64,000 nucleotides of DNA from Daphnia pulex (taxonomy: Eukaryota > Arthropoda > Branchiopoda > Diplostraca > Daphniidae). A program made the position numbers and the translations under genes. Positions 40,084-49,295 of the stretch are shown here, piece after piece. The stretch spans positions 3,844,001 to 3,908,000 of the forward strand of contig NC_060020.1 in the NCBI RefSeq assembly GCF_021134715.1, written 5' to 3'. Under the pieces are notes generated by a model. It worked only from the letters and a program-made list of their open reading frames with translations. It was not told where the DNA came from and did not search any database. The stretch's first letter is position 1, and each line of letters begins with the position of its first letter.

Positions 40084-40330
40084 AGACCCATCCACGGCAA
40101 CGTCAACCTGCAGAAGGAAGAGGCCAGTTTGCATTTCCTTCACTTTCGAAGGTCACGGAGATCATTACGTAAAACTGTCAATGCGGTGGTGTAGAGGTTG
40201 GGTGAGAACGGGAAGTGTTTGCTTTGCTTTATTATCAAGCAAGTATAATAGCCGCAGGCCTTAAGAGAGGGGTCAGGGTGAGAAAAAGTTGTATAAATGG
40301 CAAGAGAAAAAACCACGGAACTCAGTCGAG
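40084..40330 (+). promoter_or_regulatory. promoter of tyrosine-rich copy at 40.4 kb
   Basis: This contains the same upstream block as 36641-36842: GAAGGTCACGG at 40148-40158, then GTTGGGTGAGA, TATAAATGG at 40292-40300 and the TCAGTCGAGTGAG initiator at 40322. Conservation over about 200 bp between copies 3.5 kb apart, next to decayed coding parts, points to a recently duplicated transcription unit. Confidence 0.6.
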
Positions 40331-40411
40331 TGAGCATCTCCGACACGGTAACAACTGCAGCGCAATATGTGTCACCAACTACCTTCTTCATCGCATTACC
40401 ATTTCGCAATC

Positions 40412-40987
40412 ATGGGTAAATATTCATTTTTATTCGAGGTGTGAATCAATTTTCTTGTTTTCAGTTGATTTGACTTGTTATATTCGATTATTAATGTTCA
40501 AATCGTTTATATTAAGGTTAACTATGGCGCCATGTTGCTGTTTGGTGTTGAATCGTTAATGGTTGGGTCGACCTCGGGTGTACAGATGTCTCCTAATAGC
40601 AGCCAAGGAATAATAAACCACGCCGCCGCCTTACTACAAAACGAAGTTAACATTCGCAACATCTACTTACTACGCCGAGGCCCCCCAAGTGCTACACCGC
40701 TAAGACTCAAGAGTTACGCGACAAACGCGACCGGAGTTGCATCACCAAAACGCCTGAGTACTACACCACTGAGTATACTGTCCCAGCCTACTACACCGAA
40801 GTCCCCAAGTACTACACGACTACGAATGTTGGCCAAATATTACACTAAGGCTCCAGCTTATTTCAATACCAAAGCGGTCAAGTACTACTCTACCCTGTAC
40901 ACAACCACAACTGAGACGACCAAGTACTACGTAGCCCAGACTTACATCACAGCAGCTGCTCCTTCGTACTGCGTTGAACTGAAATAA
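40412..40987 (+). pseudogene. tyrosine-rich secreted protein copy, left cluster, splice/frame defects
   Basis: Exon 1 is ATGG at 40412-40415. The next exon should begin TTAACTATGG, but the intron end reads ATTAAGGTTAAC. The nearest AG therefore adds one base and shifts the frame into an early stop. In the family frame the segment encodes NYGAMLLFGVESLMVGS as signal peptide. After several frame changes come AKYYTKAPAYFNTKAVKYYS and TTKYYVAQTYITAAAPSY, ending with TAA at 40985-40987. It is probably non-functional unless an unusual acceptor is used. Confidence 0.5.
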
Positions 40988-41199
40988 TTCACCGAGGCTT
41001 CAGTTTACAACAGCATAAACTCACGCTACACCTAGCTACTACTACGAAGACTCCAACTACTATACCCAAGAGGTCACACCACGTGCCTTGCCCCAGTTTC
41101 CTACACTGAGGAACACAAGTATTACTCTGCTCCAAGCTACTACAAAACTGAGGCTCCTGTTTAATACACCAAGTCACCGAGTATTACAGCCAATTGATA

Positions 41200-41838
41200 A
41201 ATATTGTGTTTTTACATGGAGTTTTGTATCACTATTTTTTTTTTCTGTTTGTTAATATGCCTGTTATTATTGAAAATTTTCAAAATTGTTCAAATTTTTT
41301 ACCGTCTAGTAAGGTGTCGTGCTGCTGTTGGTTGTTGTATCCTTGGTGGTTGGGTCAATCACTAGTGTACCGATGTCTCTTGGTGGTGGATACCGAACCA
41401 CAACGCCGCCGTCTTACTGCACGACAAAAACGTATGCAACAACCGGAGTACTACACCACCGAGGCACCGGAGTACTACACTGTTCCCAGCTTATTACGCC
41501 ACCAAAGTGGTCAAATGCTACACCGAAGCGCCCAAGTACTACTCTGCCCCGAATTACTACATAGCGGCTGCTCCTTCGTACTATCCGAAATACTACACTG
41601 AGGTTCCAGTTTACTACACTGCAACCCACGCTGCCCTCAGCTACCATACCGATGCTCCCAAGTACTACAATACCAAGGCACCTGAGTATTATATCACTAC
41701 TTAGGCAGTTCCGACCTAATGCACCGAAGCTGCGAAGTATTCCACTGCTCCGAGTTACTACACCATCAAGGCACCCCTGGATATTACATCACAACCTACG
41801 GTTCTCCAGTTCAGTACAGGGAGGCTCTTAAATACTAG
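41200..41838 (+). pseudogene. tyrosine-rich secreted protein copy, innermost left, start lost
   Basis: The leader that reads ATGGGTAAATATTC in intact members reads TTGATAAATATTG near 41195-41208, so there is no start codon. Exon-2-like sequence from about 41311 encodes VVLLLVVVSLVVGSITSVPM-type signal residues. It continues through frame changes with YYTEAPKYYSAPNYYIAAAPSYYPKYYTEV and similar blocks to a TAG near 41838. It is the most inward left-cluster copy and has no close counterpart at the mirror position. Confidence 0.5.
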
Positions 41839-41899
41839 AGTCGAAATTTCTGATTTATTTATTTGTGTTACAGATTTGTCGGTCATTAACTAACAGTTA

Positions 41900-42428
41900 C
41901 TAGTCACTGGGAAGTGTTGTTGATTTTAAATGAGAAAATAAATGTTTTAATGGTAACCATCTTTTAACACTTTCAAGCCTTTTGCCATTGCAACTATTTA
42001 TTGGGTACCTGGGCACAATCACAGGTGTGTAACAGCGGACGGAAGCGATCATGAAGTGGTCCAGAAACTCGCCCAAGTCGCCAGTAAAGAAAAACAAATT
42101 GTGTTTAGTAGCAGTGAAGCTAGATGAGCGTTTGTCGCGAAGATAAGGATGGACGTAGGTGGAAGTCCCTCTTCCGTCATGGATAAAGGTCAGCATTGCA
42201 CAAGAATCTCCGTGCCAGGACCACACGATTCCATAAAGAAACTGCGTGCTCTGTAAAAAAATTTTTACATTAATGAAAATATAAAAATGAATAAAGCATA
42301 TCAATCTTTACCTTTTCTAAGGACACTGAAATGTCCATGATGAAAAAACCGTAAAAATGGAATCCATTGCAACCAACAGCATTACTCCATATGTTATTGA
42401 GAAATGATGATGCTAAAGAAAGTGTCAT
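41900..42428 (-). CDS. unrecognised two-exon gene, about 155 residues
   Basis: Exons 42428-42312 and 42250-41900 join at phase 0 (AAAAG|GTAAAG ... TTTACAG|AGC). The protein begins MTLSLASSFLNNIWSNAVG and continues with GCNGFHFYGFFIMDISVSLE. Downstream comes IVWSWHGDSCAMLTFIHDGR, then TSTYVHPYLRDKRSSS. It contains several aromatic and Cys residues and no obvious membrane segment. I do not recognise the family. The hAT insertion lies only 19-26 bp upstream of the first ATG, so upstream exons or the promoter may have been cut off. Whether 42428 is the true start is uncertain; the upstream frame is also open up to the insertion. Confidence 0.45.
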
Positions 42429-42649
42429 GAAGTATTGCAGTAGTGTGGTGATAGTAGTGCTGGCGATTATTCATGCGAAATATCGATATATCTGACTCGG
42501 CGATATATCTGGCCTAACATCGGAAGATATCGAATATCGATATTTTGTGATATTTGTTAATTTCGTATTTAATCAAAATGGCAACGTGTGCTTTGCCGTC
42601 AAACTTTCTTAGCCTTATATATTTCTTTGTTTCTTTCATCTGTCAATTG

Positions 42650-43176
42650 ATGGGAATGGAAAATTTAACAATTGGAGTCGATGTAGTAATACTAAAAATA
42701 GATCCAAGGTAACTCATTTGAAATTCTTTTTCACTTTACATTTGTTAAATTTTCTCGTTTACATTTTCTTAGATACAAAAAGGCGTATTTTAAAAAGGCG
42801 TCCACATCCGTGGAACATACTCTCGACAGAGAATTAAGAGAGCTGCGGAAAATGCCCAATCAAAATGCTCCACAGCCGAGAGATCGACCAAGCCTAATAG
42901 ATTCACAGCAAACAAATATCTTTAAGCAACTGCACACCGAGACGGTGAAACAAAAGAATCTGGAAAGAAGAGGTGGTGAGAATACGGCAGTGAGCAACAT
43001 TTTGCTTATTAAAGAATACAATGATTGGCCTCTCCTCGAAGATGTCGACCCACTCAAGTGGTGGAGACAACGTCTAGGAGACGGAGTGATGATCCCCCTA
43101 GTCAATGTTGTAAAAAAGATATTTTGTATACCAGCTACCTCTGTGCCTTCGGAGCAGATATTTTCGAAGGCTGGAC
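42650..43176 (+). pseudogene. hAT transposase C-terminal fragment (5' part)
   Basis: A short exon ending KIDPR (42650-42708) joins across a 64-bp intron to YKKAYFKKAS (42773 on), the conserved L-D-P-R-Y-K region of hAT transposases. The hAT dimerisation motif follows: DPLKWWRQR, then PLVNVVKKIFCIPATSVPSE and QIFSKAG. The frame is cut at SKAG-L by the Merlin insertion and runs a few codons into the foreign terminal repeat. The RNase H catalytic domain upstream is missing. Confidence 0.85.
43169..43176. repeat. left 8-bp target-site duplication of the Merlin element (GGCTGGAC)
   Basis: Identical to 50119-50126. Removing the insertion and one copy restores the hAT reading frame exactly across SKAG|LLISKQRNG, which fixes the boundary to the base. 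Confidence 0.95.
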
Positions 43177-43505
43177 GGATCGACTGCAGATTCGACCCCT
43201 CAACTGAACTAGCTTTTTTTACTAATCGATTACTTAACAGAACTAACTTTTTTCACTAATCGATTACTTATCAGTAGAGTTACTTAACTTATATTTACTT
43301 AACTTATATTTACTTATACTTATATTTACTTTTTAGTAGTTACTAAACTTATAAAACTATAAACCATAAATTTTTACTTTTCTTAATTTTATTAGATTGT
43401 ATTTCTGCAGCGCCATCTATTGATCATTTTTAAAGCTAAAAAACAAAGCCCCTCCCTCTTTTCCAGATATTGCATTCGGCAGTTGTTGTTTGACAGTCGT
43501 CACAG

Positions 43506-43948
43506 TCAGTTGTCAGTTTCGTCCGGTCTCTTGGTTTTTCTCGATTTTATGGTGTCAATTATTTTGGAACACTCATAAACGTTGTCTTCAATTTCCTCGA
43601 ATATCTTGTTTGCATCACTTGCTTTTTTAATGACATCAAGTAACACGACAATCTCCAGCTAGAATTTAAATTTTAGTTATTAGTATTCTAACGTGATTTT
43701 TAGTTTATATTACTTACATTTTCTGCTAATTGTATCTGTTGGGCCCATTTTGCATAATCATTTGTTATTTTCTTGCCAAAAGCAGCTTGTTTTAAAATGT
43801 AATCTAATTTCTCATCGTCATAAATAAACGTTGATTCATTGTTCCACATTTCAATTGCATTTTTAATTTTAAAGTTAATTCTACTCAGGTTGTTACAATT
43901 CAATTGTTGGATTTTGACAAAACTCTCGATGGTTGCAACAGAACTCAT
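43506..43948 (-). CDS. Merlin-encoded small helical protein, 127 residues
   Basis: Exons 43948-43718 and 43658-43506 join at phase 0 with a consensus donor (AAT|GTAAGT) and a TTCTAG acceptor, giving 127 residues and a TGA stop. The protein starts MSSVATIESFVKIQQLN. It includes IEMWNNESTFIYDDEKLDYI and later KKASDANKIFEEIEDNVYEC, ending in a basic KSRKTKRPDETDN tail. It is predicted all-helical from composition, with no signal peptide or zinc motif. I recognise no family. It lies just inside the left end of the transposon, 218 bp after the BEN-like gene and on the same strand, so it may be a partner of the transposase or of the coiled-coil protein. Confidence 0.68.
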
Positions 43949-44166
43949 TTTCGATGTTAAACAACAGTTAATAGAAATTTAATCAGTCAAAAGCTTTGAC
44001 ATTGATCATTTTAAGATTTCTTTTATTTTCAAGATATGGTTAGAAGAGGCTTCGAATTCAGAGCTACCCGTATTCCATTTTGTATTGCCCGTATTCCAAG
44101 TAAAGCGTTCGGTCATAGACAAAGAAGACGGTCAGAGAAGAGGAAGCCATTTTGGGATGCTATTAT

Positions 44167-46767
44167 TTAACGGTGGTTATTGAATTCTTGGCCAATGCTC
44201 TTTTTAGTTTGCTTCCTCAAATCATCTGGGGTGCAGTTGGGCCAGTTAATCTTGAAAATATCGTCCCACGCCTTCATTACCGTGCCTATTCATTCGTGTT
44301 TACAACTTAAGTATTTATTCTTGAATTGTAGGAAACTAAACTTGTAACTTACTGATGAGTTCGTTTTTGTGTGTTTCAGGAATTGCTTTCCTATGTGATG
44401 AAGGTCCAGATGATGACATTTTGTGGTTTCGCAGAAAATTGGGATCCCACAAAGTCTTCATCAATTCTCTGACATATTTGGTTAATCCATAGGACGCTCT
44501 TTCATTGTATGGTGTATTCCTGGTTTTTCTTAAGTGGACCTTCCGTTTCAGAATTTCTTCATCTACATTGTGCTGTAGCTTGCTGAGTTCATTGCGATCA
44601 AATGCCAAATGCTTTTGGACCTAAATCCAGAGAAAAACAAAAAATTTATATAGGTAAAACTCATCGATAAGTTTAAAGCAACTTACACACAATTGACAGC
44701 TGCAGATTTTTTTGTTTTTCATAGTGTTATCCAACAAACTGGTTTTATCAACGGGGTTGATTGTTTTTAACTTTTTTCCCTAATAGTGTATCCAATATTA
44801 GTCTTACAAATATTCTATCGACTAAACTTATCCACAACTTACTTTGTTCCCAGTTTTTTCAGCAGGAACAAAATCAGAGTCACTACTTAGATCGTTATCT
44901 GCTGCCAGGCTGGTTTCCCTCAATCTCTTACCCTTTATAATGAGAGTAAGTTACAAATATTCTTACTAGTAAAATTTATGTTCGCTTACTTTTTCCTTTA
45001 TGTCTTTTTTAGGAGGAGTATCAGAACTGTTATCGCTCCATATAGATTTATAATGTGATGTTCCAGGAGCAGTTTCATCATCACAGCGTATCTCATCATA
45101 CTCTGGATTATATTCATATGGTGGAGAAAGCGAGTTACTTTGCTTAGATGAAGAAGAATCAGTGTCTGAAGAGACTGAAGACGCATATTGTTTTGGTTTG
45201 TCCTTTTTGTTTTTTTCTAGCCGTTTAGTCTGAATCTGTTTAGTTTTTTTAGCAGCTGCATTCTTTTTGGACTCCCTCAATTCATTCACGGCTTGGTCAC
45301 CTCGTTTCTTCATAGCCTTTGAAAAAGAATTCATTCATATACGTGAGTTTTTGAGTAGACTTTACTTTATCTACCTCCAGTTGATCATTTAATTCTGTAT
45401 TCGTTTTTTTAAGGTCAGCTTCCTTTATTTTGGATTCTTTCAGGTTGTTCACGATTTTTTCACTCTCTCTCACGACTTGGTCACCTCTTTTCTTCATAGA
45501 CTTGAAAAAGAATTCATTCATATACGTGAGTTTTTGAATAGACTTAACTTTATCTACCTCCAGTTGATCATTTAATTCTGCATTCGTTTTTTTAAGGTCA
45601 GCTTCCTTAATTTTGGATTCTTTCAGGTCGTTCACGATTTTTTCACCTTGTGCCATCACATTCTTTGAAAAAGAATTCATTCATTTAAGAATCTGAGTAA
45701 GTTTATCAATTGACTTGACATTTTACCTGTAGTTGATCATTCCATTCCGCATTAGTTTTTTCAAGCACATCTACCTTCATTTCGGACTCTTTCAAGTCAT
45801 TCACTAATTGTTCATCTCTTTCCTTTATATTCTTTGGAAAGAAATTCATTGATTTACGTGAGTTAAGTTTTTGAATAGACTTAACTATATTTACCTCCAG
45901 TAGATCATTTAAAGTTTCAGTACTTTTTTCAAGGTCAGCTACCTTCTTTTTTGACTCCCTCAATTCATTCACGACTTGGTCACATCTTTTCTTCATAGTC
46001 TTGAAAAAGAATTCATTCATATACGTGGGTTTTTGAATAGAATTAACTATATCTACCTCCAGTTGATCATTTAATTCTGCATTCGTTTTTTTAAGGTCAG
46101 CTTCCTTAATTCTGGATTCTTTCAGGTTGTTCACGATTTTTTCACCTTGTGCCTTCAAATTCTTTTAAAAAAAATTGGTTTAAGTTTACTAATTAACCTA
46201 ATCATTGTTACCTCATATTTCGTTTTTAGATTGATAGTTAGATCCCTAATCTTACTATCCCTCAACTGTAATAAAGCATTCAAGTTTACAATTGTCATTT
46301 CCAGGTTGACTATCTTCGTCGTTGCATCATTTAGATTCTTCAAAGTATCTTCGCTTACTTTCTATAAGGTTAATAATTTGTATGATTACAATTCACTAAT
46401 TTTTATTGTTTTATACCTCTGATTTAGCTTCCGTATTGAGATTCACAGTTAGTTCTTCGATCTTACTATCCTTTAATTGCAATAGGGAGTTCAAATCTCT
46501 GATATATTTCTCTTGGTTTGCTATTTTAGTATTGGCATCATTCAGGATCTTTAAATCATCTTCGTGCATTTGCTTTGAGGTAAATCGTTCATTAATTATT
46601 AATCCATGAATTAAACGAAATTATTAACGTTTTACTTCATATCTAGATTTTAGATCTGCTAATTGGGTTTTCAGAGATGGAAGTTTTTCTTTTGTCGCTG
46701 GTGGTAGACTTGGAGCCAGTTCAGCGTGAGATGAATTTGATCTTGTCACTCTTTTTCCGTTATCCAT
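44167..46767 (-). CDS. Merlin-encoded coiled-coil protein with C-terminal BEN-like domain, 626 residues
   Basis: Thirteen exons fit splice sites and phase: 46767-46636, 46572-46417, 46361-46212, 46161-46057, 45999-45895, 45831-45727, 45662-45558, 45500-45375, 45316-44990, 44932-44843, 44779-44687, 44620-44353, 44285-44167 (TAA). After a basic N-terminus (MDNGKRVTRSN) come two related exons of 52 and 50 residues (LLQLKDSKIEELTVNL / LLQLRDSKIRDLTINL). Five tandem coiled-coil exons follow, of 35, 35, 35, 35 and 42 residues. Next is a Lys/Ser-rich linker with SSVSSDTDSSSS, then a CSCQLC motif. The last two exons (TKYVRELMKTLWDPNFLRNH ... TVMKAWDDIFKINWPNC ... IGQEF) resemble a BEN domain, a DNA-binding fold. 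It is likely nuclear and oligomeric; a role as accessory DNA-binding factor for the transposon is inference. Confidence 0.75.
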
Positions 46768-47199
46768 TTTAATACCAAACTATTTTAACCTTCACTTCAA
46801 AATCTTAAGACACTTAGACTTATTAAACTATCCTTTGAGACCAAAATTGAAAAGAATTAGAGATAGACGCTCTTTGACTCCTACAGTCCTACTAAACTTC
46901 AGGGCTACTGCCTATTATCGCATTTGGCCTATTGCCGCCTTGCCGCATTTGGCCTATTGCCGGCTTGCCGCATTTGGGCTAGTAAAAATTCTTCATGTAG
47001 CTAGCAAAGGCTTTATTATCCCACCCTCCATGAGTACCATACTTACTAGTAAAGTCCTCTTGTCATCACAAGCTAAACTCCTGTCTAATGGGCTAGTAAA
47101 GATTTTTACGTAGACAGTAAATCTTGAAACAATTGAAATTATTGAAGCTACTATTGCATTATGGCAGATGTTTATTTTCATCAAGATTACTGTCAACTT

Positions 47200-48574
47200 T
47201 TAATTAATCCTTCTTTGACTTGCTTGTTTACCATTGGATGAGAGGTTTGCTTCGTAAAGTGTACTAGTAGATGTTGATTGGGGCACATATCCATCAGCAT
47301 TCATTTTGGCTGCTACTTTCATGAATTTTTTGAACCCATCTAGTCTTTTCCACTTTTGGCGCAACATGTATGTGGCCATATGGCCTAGCATGTGGTGTGG
47401 TGATCTAGATTTAGGAATATCCATTTTGACTAAATTCCACAAACCTTTTTCATATAAATTGTTGTTTTTAGGCTAAAATAATTATAGGTTACGTAACAGT
47501 TACTCACCTTCCACTGTATTTGTATGAGCTCCTGTTATGGGATCCTTAAAATTCTTCGAGTGATTAACAGTTTGATGCTGGTAGTCTCTGTTCATATCCC
47601 TTGTAAAGTTTTTACACAATAAAGAAAAAATACACAAAGTAACGAATTTCATTTTTAATTATCGTTTATAACTTACTTTATTTTGTTATATGAACTCCAA
47701 CAGTCAGATATGATTATTGATCCTGGTAATATCCATTTTTTTATTAATGCCAGTAAAGTTTTAGCCTTTCTGTCCGGCACAGGAACCAGAAAGCATTTTC
47801 CAGTTAATCGATCAATTCCACCAAACACCCATTGTCCATTTACTCTCTTCCCCCTATTGTATTTCCCTATAGGAATATTAGTTTAATTTTGAATGCTAAC
47901 ATTTCATGATTGTCTTACTTTTTCCGAACTTAGACTCGTCTATTTCAACGATATGGCCTGGGCCACCTATTTGTTCGGAACCATTCAGCATAACTTTAAT
48001 TGCCACGTCGCGACAAAATGACGCCCAGTCCACACAGGTATGGACACTTAGTCCAAGTTCTCTAATGATTGATATAAAACTATCATTTACTGTACTGTAA
48101 GATGATGATCATGTATAAAACTTACGTTTGTATCTTTGTCAATTTGGTTCCTTTCCACCAGTAGTATGTATAGGACATAATCTGGAACATTGTCAATTTT
48201 GAACGAGAAAACCAGGAATTTGCTCTAACACTGCGTGAACCATTGCACGGTTTACTTTCAAATTTCCCATTGCACTGATAAATAAGACCGTCTACGCTAC
48301 GTTGTTTATTATTTAAGGTGAGAACACCGTTACATTTTAAACACCGTAATTTGCTGTGGTCTATGAACTTAATCTCTTTCAAATAAGAAAAGAGATCAAT
48401 ACTTGTCAGAAATGTGATTATTTGAAAGATTTTTGTAATATTCCAACGCATGTTATCGTAGGACACAGTCTCTCTTGCTCTACCGTTATTCCTAACGAGT
48501 AATATACCTGTTTTTCTGCATGATTCTAACAATTCACTTTCGTATTTTTGTAAAATTTCAGATTCGAACTCCAT
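47200..48574 (-). CDS. Merlin transposase (DDE, IS1595/ISXO2-like), 379 residues, apparently intact
   Basis: Exons 48574-48126, 48094-47919, 47866-47677, 47587-47508 and 47444-47200 join in phase to 379 codons plus stop. An N-terminal zinc ribbon is visible (CLKCNGVLTL ... YQCNGKFESKPCNG). The catalytic domain follows with GGPGHIVEIDESKFGK (first Asp), NRGKRVNGQWVFGGIDR, LPGSIIISDCWSSY (second Asp) and NHSKNFKDPITGAHTNTVEG (Glu). After it come LWNLVK and HMLGHMATYMLRQKW. These are the signatures of the ISXO2-like DDE domain used by Merlin elements. All three acidic residues are present and no stop or shift interrupts the spliced frame, so it may be active. It starts 1.5 kb inside the right end of the element. 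Confidence 0.9.
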
Positions 48575-48828
48575 GACGTGACTATCAAGACTAAGGAAAA
48601 TTTACTCTTAGTTTTCTTTCATCGACAAAGACTCATGTTCATTAACAAAGATTTATTACCGCTTTTATGATATATTTGTATTTGTACGTTGCCAAACTAA
48701 GAGGCATATGGCAGTAGTATATATCTCGCTCTGTAGCTTCTGTTTTAGAATTTTCTCAGTAGATGGGTCCAAATTTATATGTTTCGCTATTTAGTCTCAC
48801 TAGTATTTCTGTTCACAAGTAACATCAG

Positions 48829-48902
48829 GTTAGGTTAGGTTAGGTTAGGTTAGGTTAGGTTAGGTTAGGTTAGGTTAGGTTAGGTTTGGTTAGGTTAGGT
48901 TA
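48829..48902 (+). repeat. interstitial (TTAGG)n array
   Basis: About fifteen units of GGTTA/TTAGG, with one TTTGG variant. This is the arthropod telomere repeat, here inside a DNA transposon about 250 bp upstream of the transposase start. Confidence 0.95.
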
Positions 48903-48928
48903 TAAAATTGGTAATTCCCGAATCACAA

Positions 48929-49295
48929 TCACGGCGAAGCCGTGAACATCATATTATTATCATCCACGGCGAAGCCGTGAACGTCAAGTTATTATCAATC
49001 ACGGCGAAGCCGTGAACATAATCTTATTATTATCCACGGCGAAGCCGTGAAATTAAATTCGGTATCATCCACGGCGAAGCCGTGAAATTTACATTCGGGA
49101 TCATCACGGCGAAGCCGTGAACATAATTTTATTATTATCCACGGCGAAGCCGTGAAATTAAATTCGGTATCATCCACGGCGAAGCCGTGAAATTTACATT
49201 CGGGATCATCACGGCGAAGCCGTGAACATAATTTTATTATTATCCATGGCGAAGCCGTGAAATTAAATTCGGTATCATCCACGGCGAAGCCGTGA
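48929..49295. repeat. cluster of eleven 15-17-bp hairpins, CACGGC-GAA-GCCGTG
   Basis: Each copy is a palindrome with arms CACGGC/GCCGTG (often extended by T/A) around GAA, separated by 15-22 bp of AT-rich spacer. Ten are perfect and one has CATGGC. Copies 3-5, 6-8 and 9-11 form a 105-bp higher-order repeat (starts at 48999, 49104 and 49209). Spacing and symmetry suggest a bound site or a structured RNA/DNA element. They lie between the right end of the element and its transposase gene. Confidence 0.92.

Noticed and set aside
48929..49295. CRISPR-like array of palindromic repeats
   Set aside because: Eukaryotic context, spacers are themselves repeated (105-bp period), and no cas genes; it is a satellite-like hairpin cluster.
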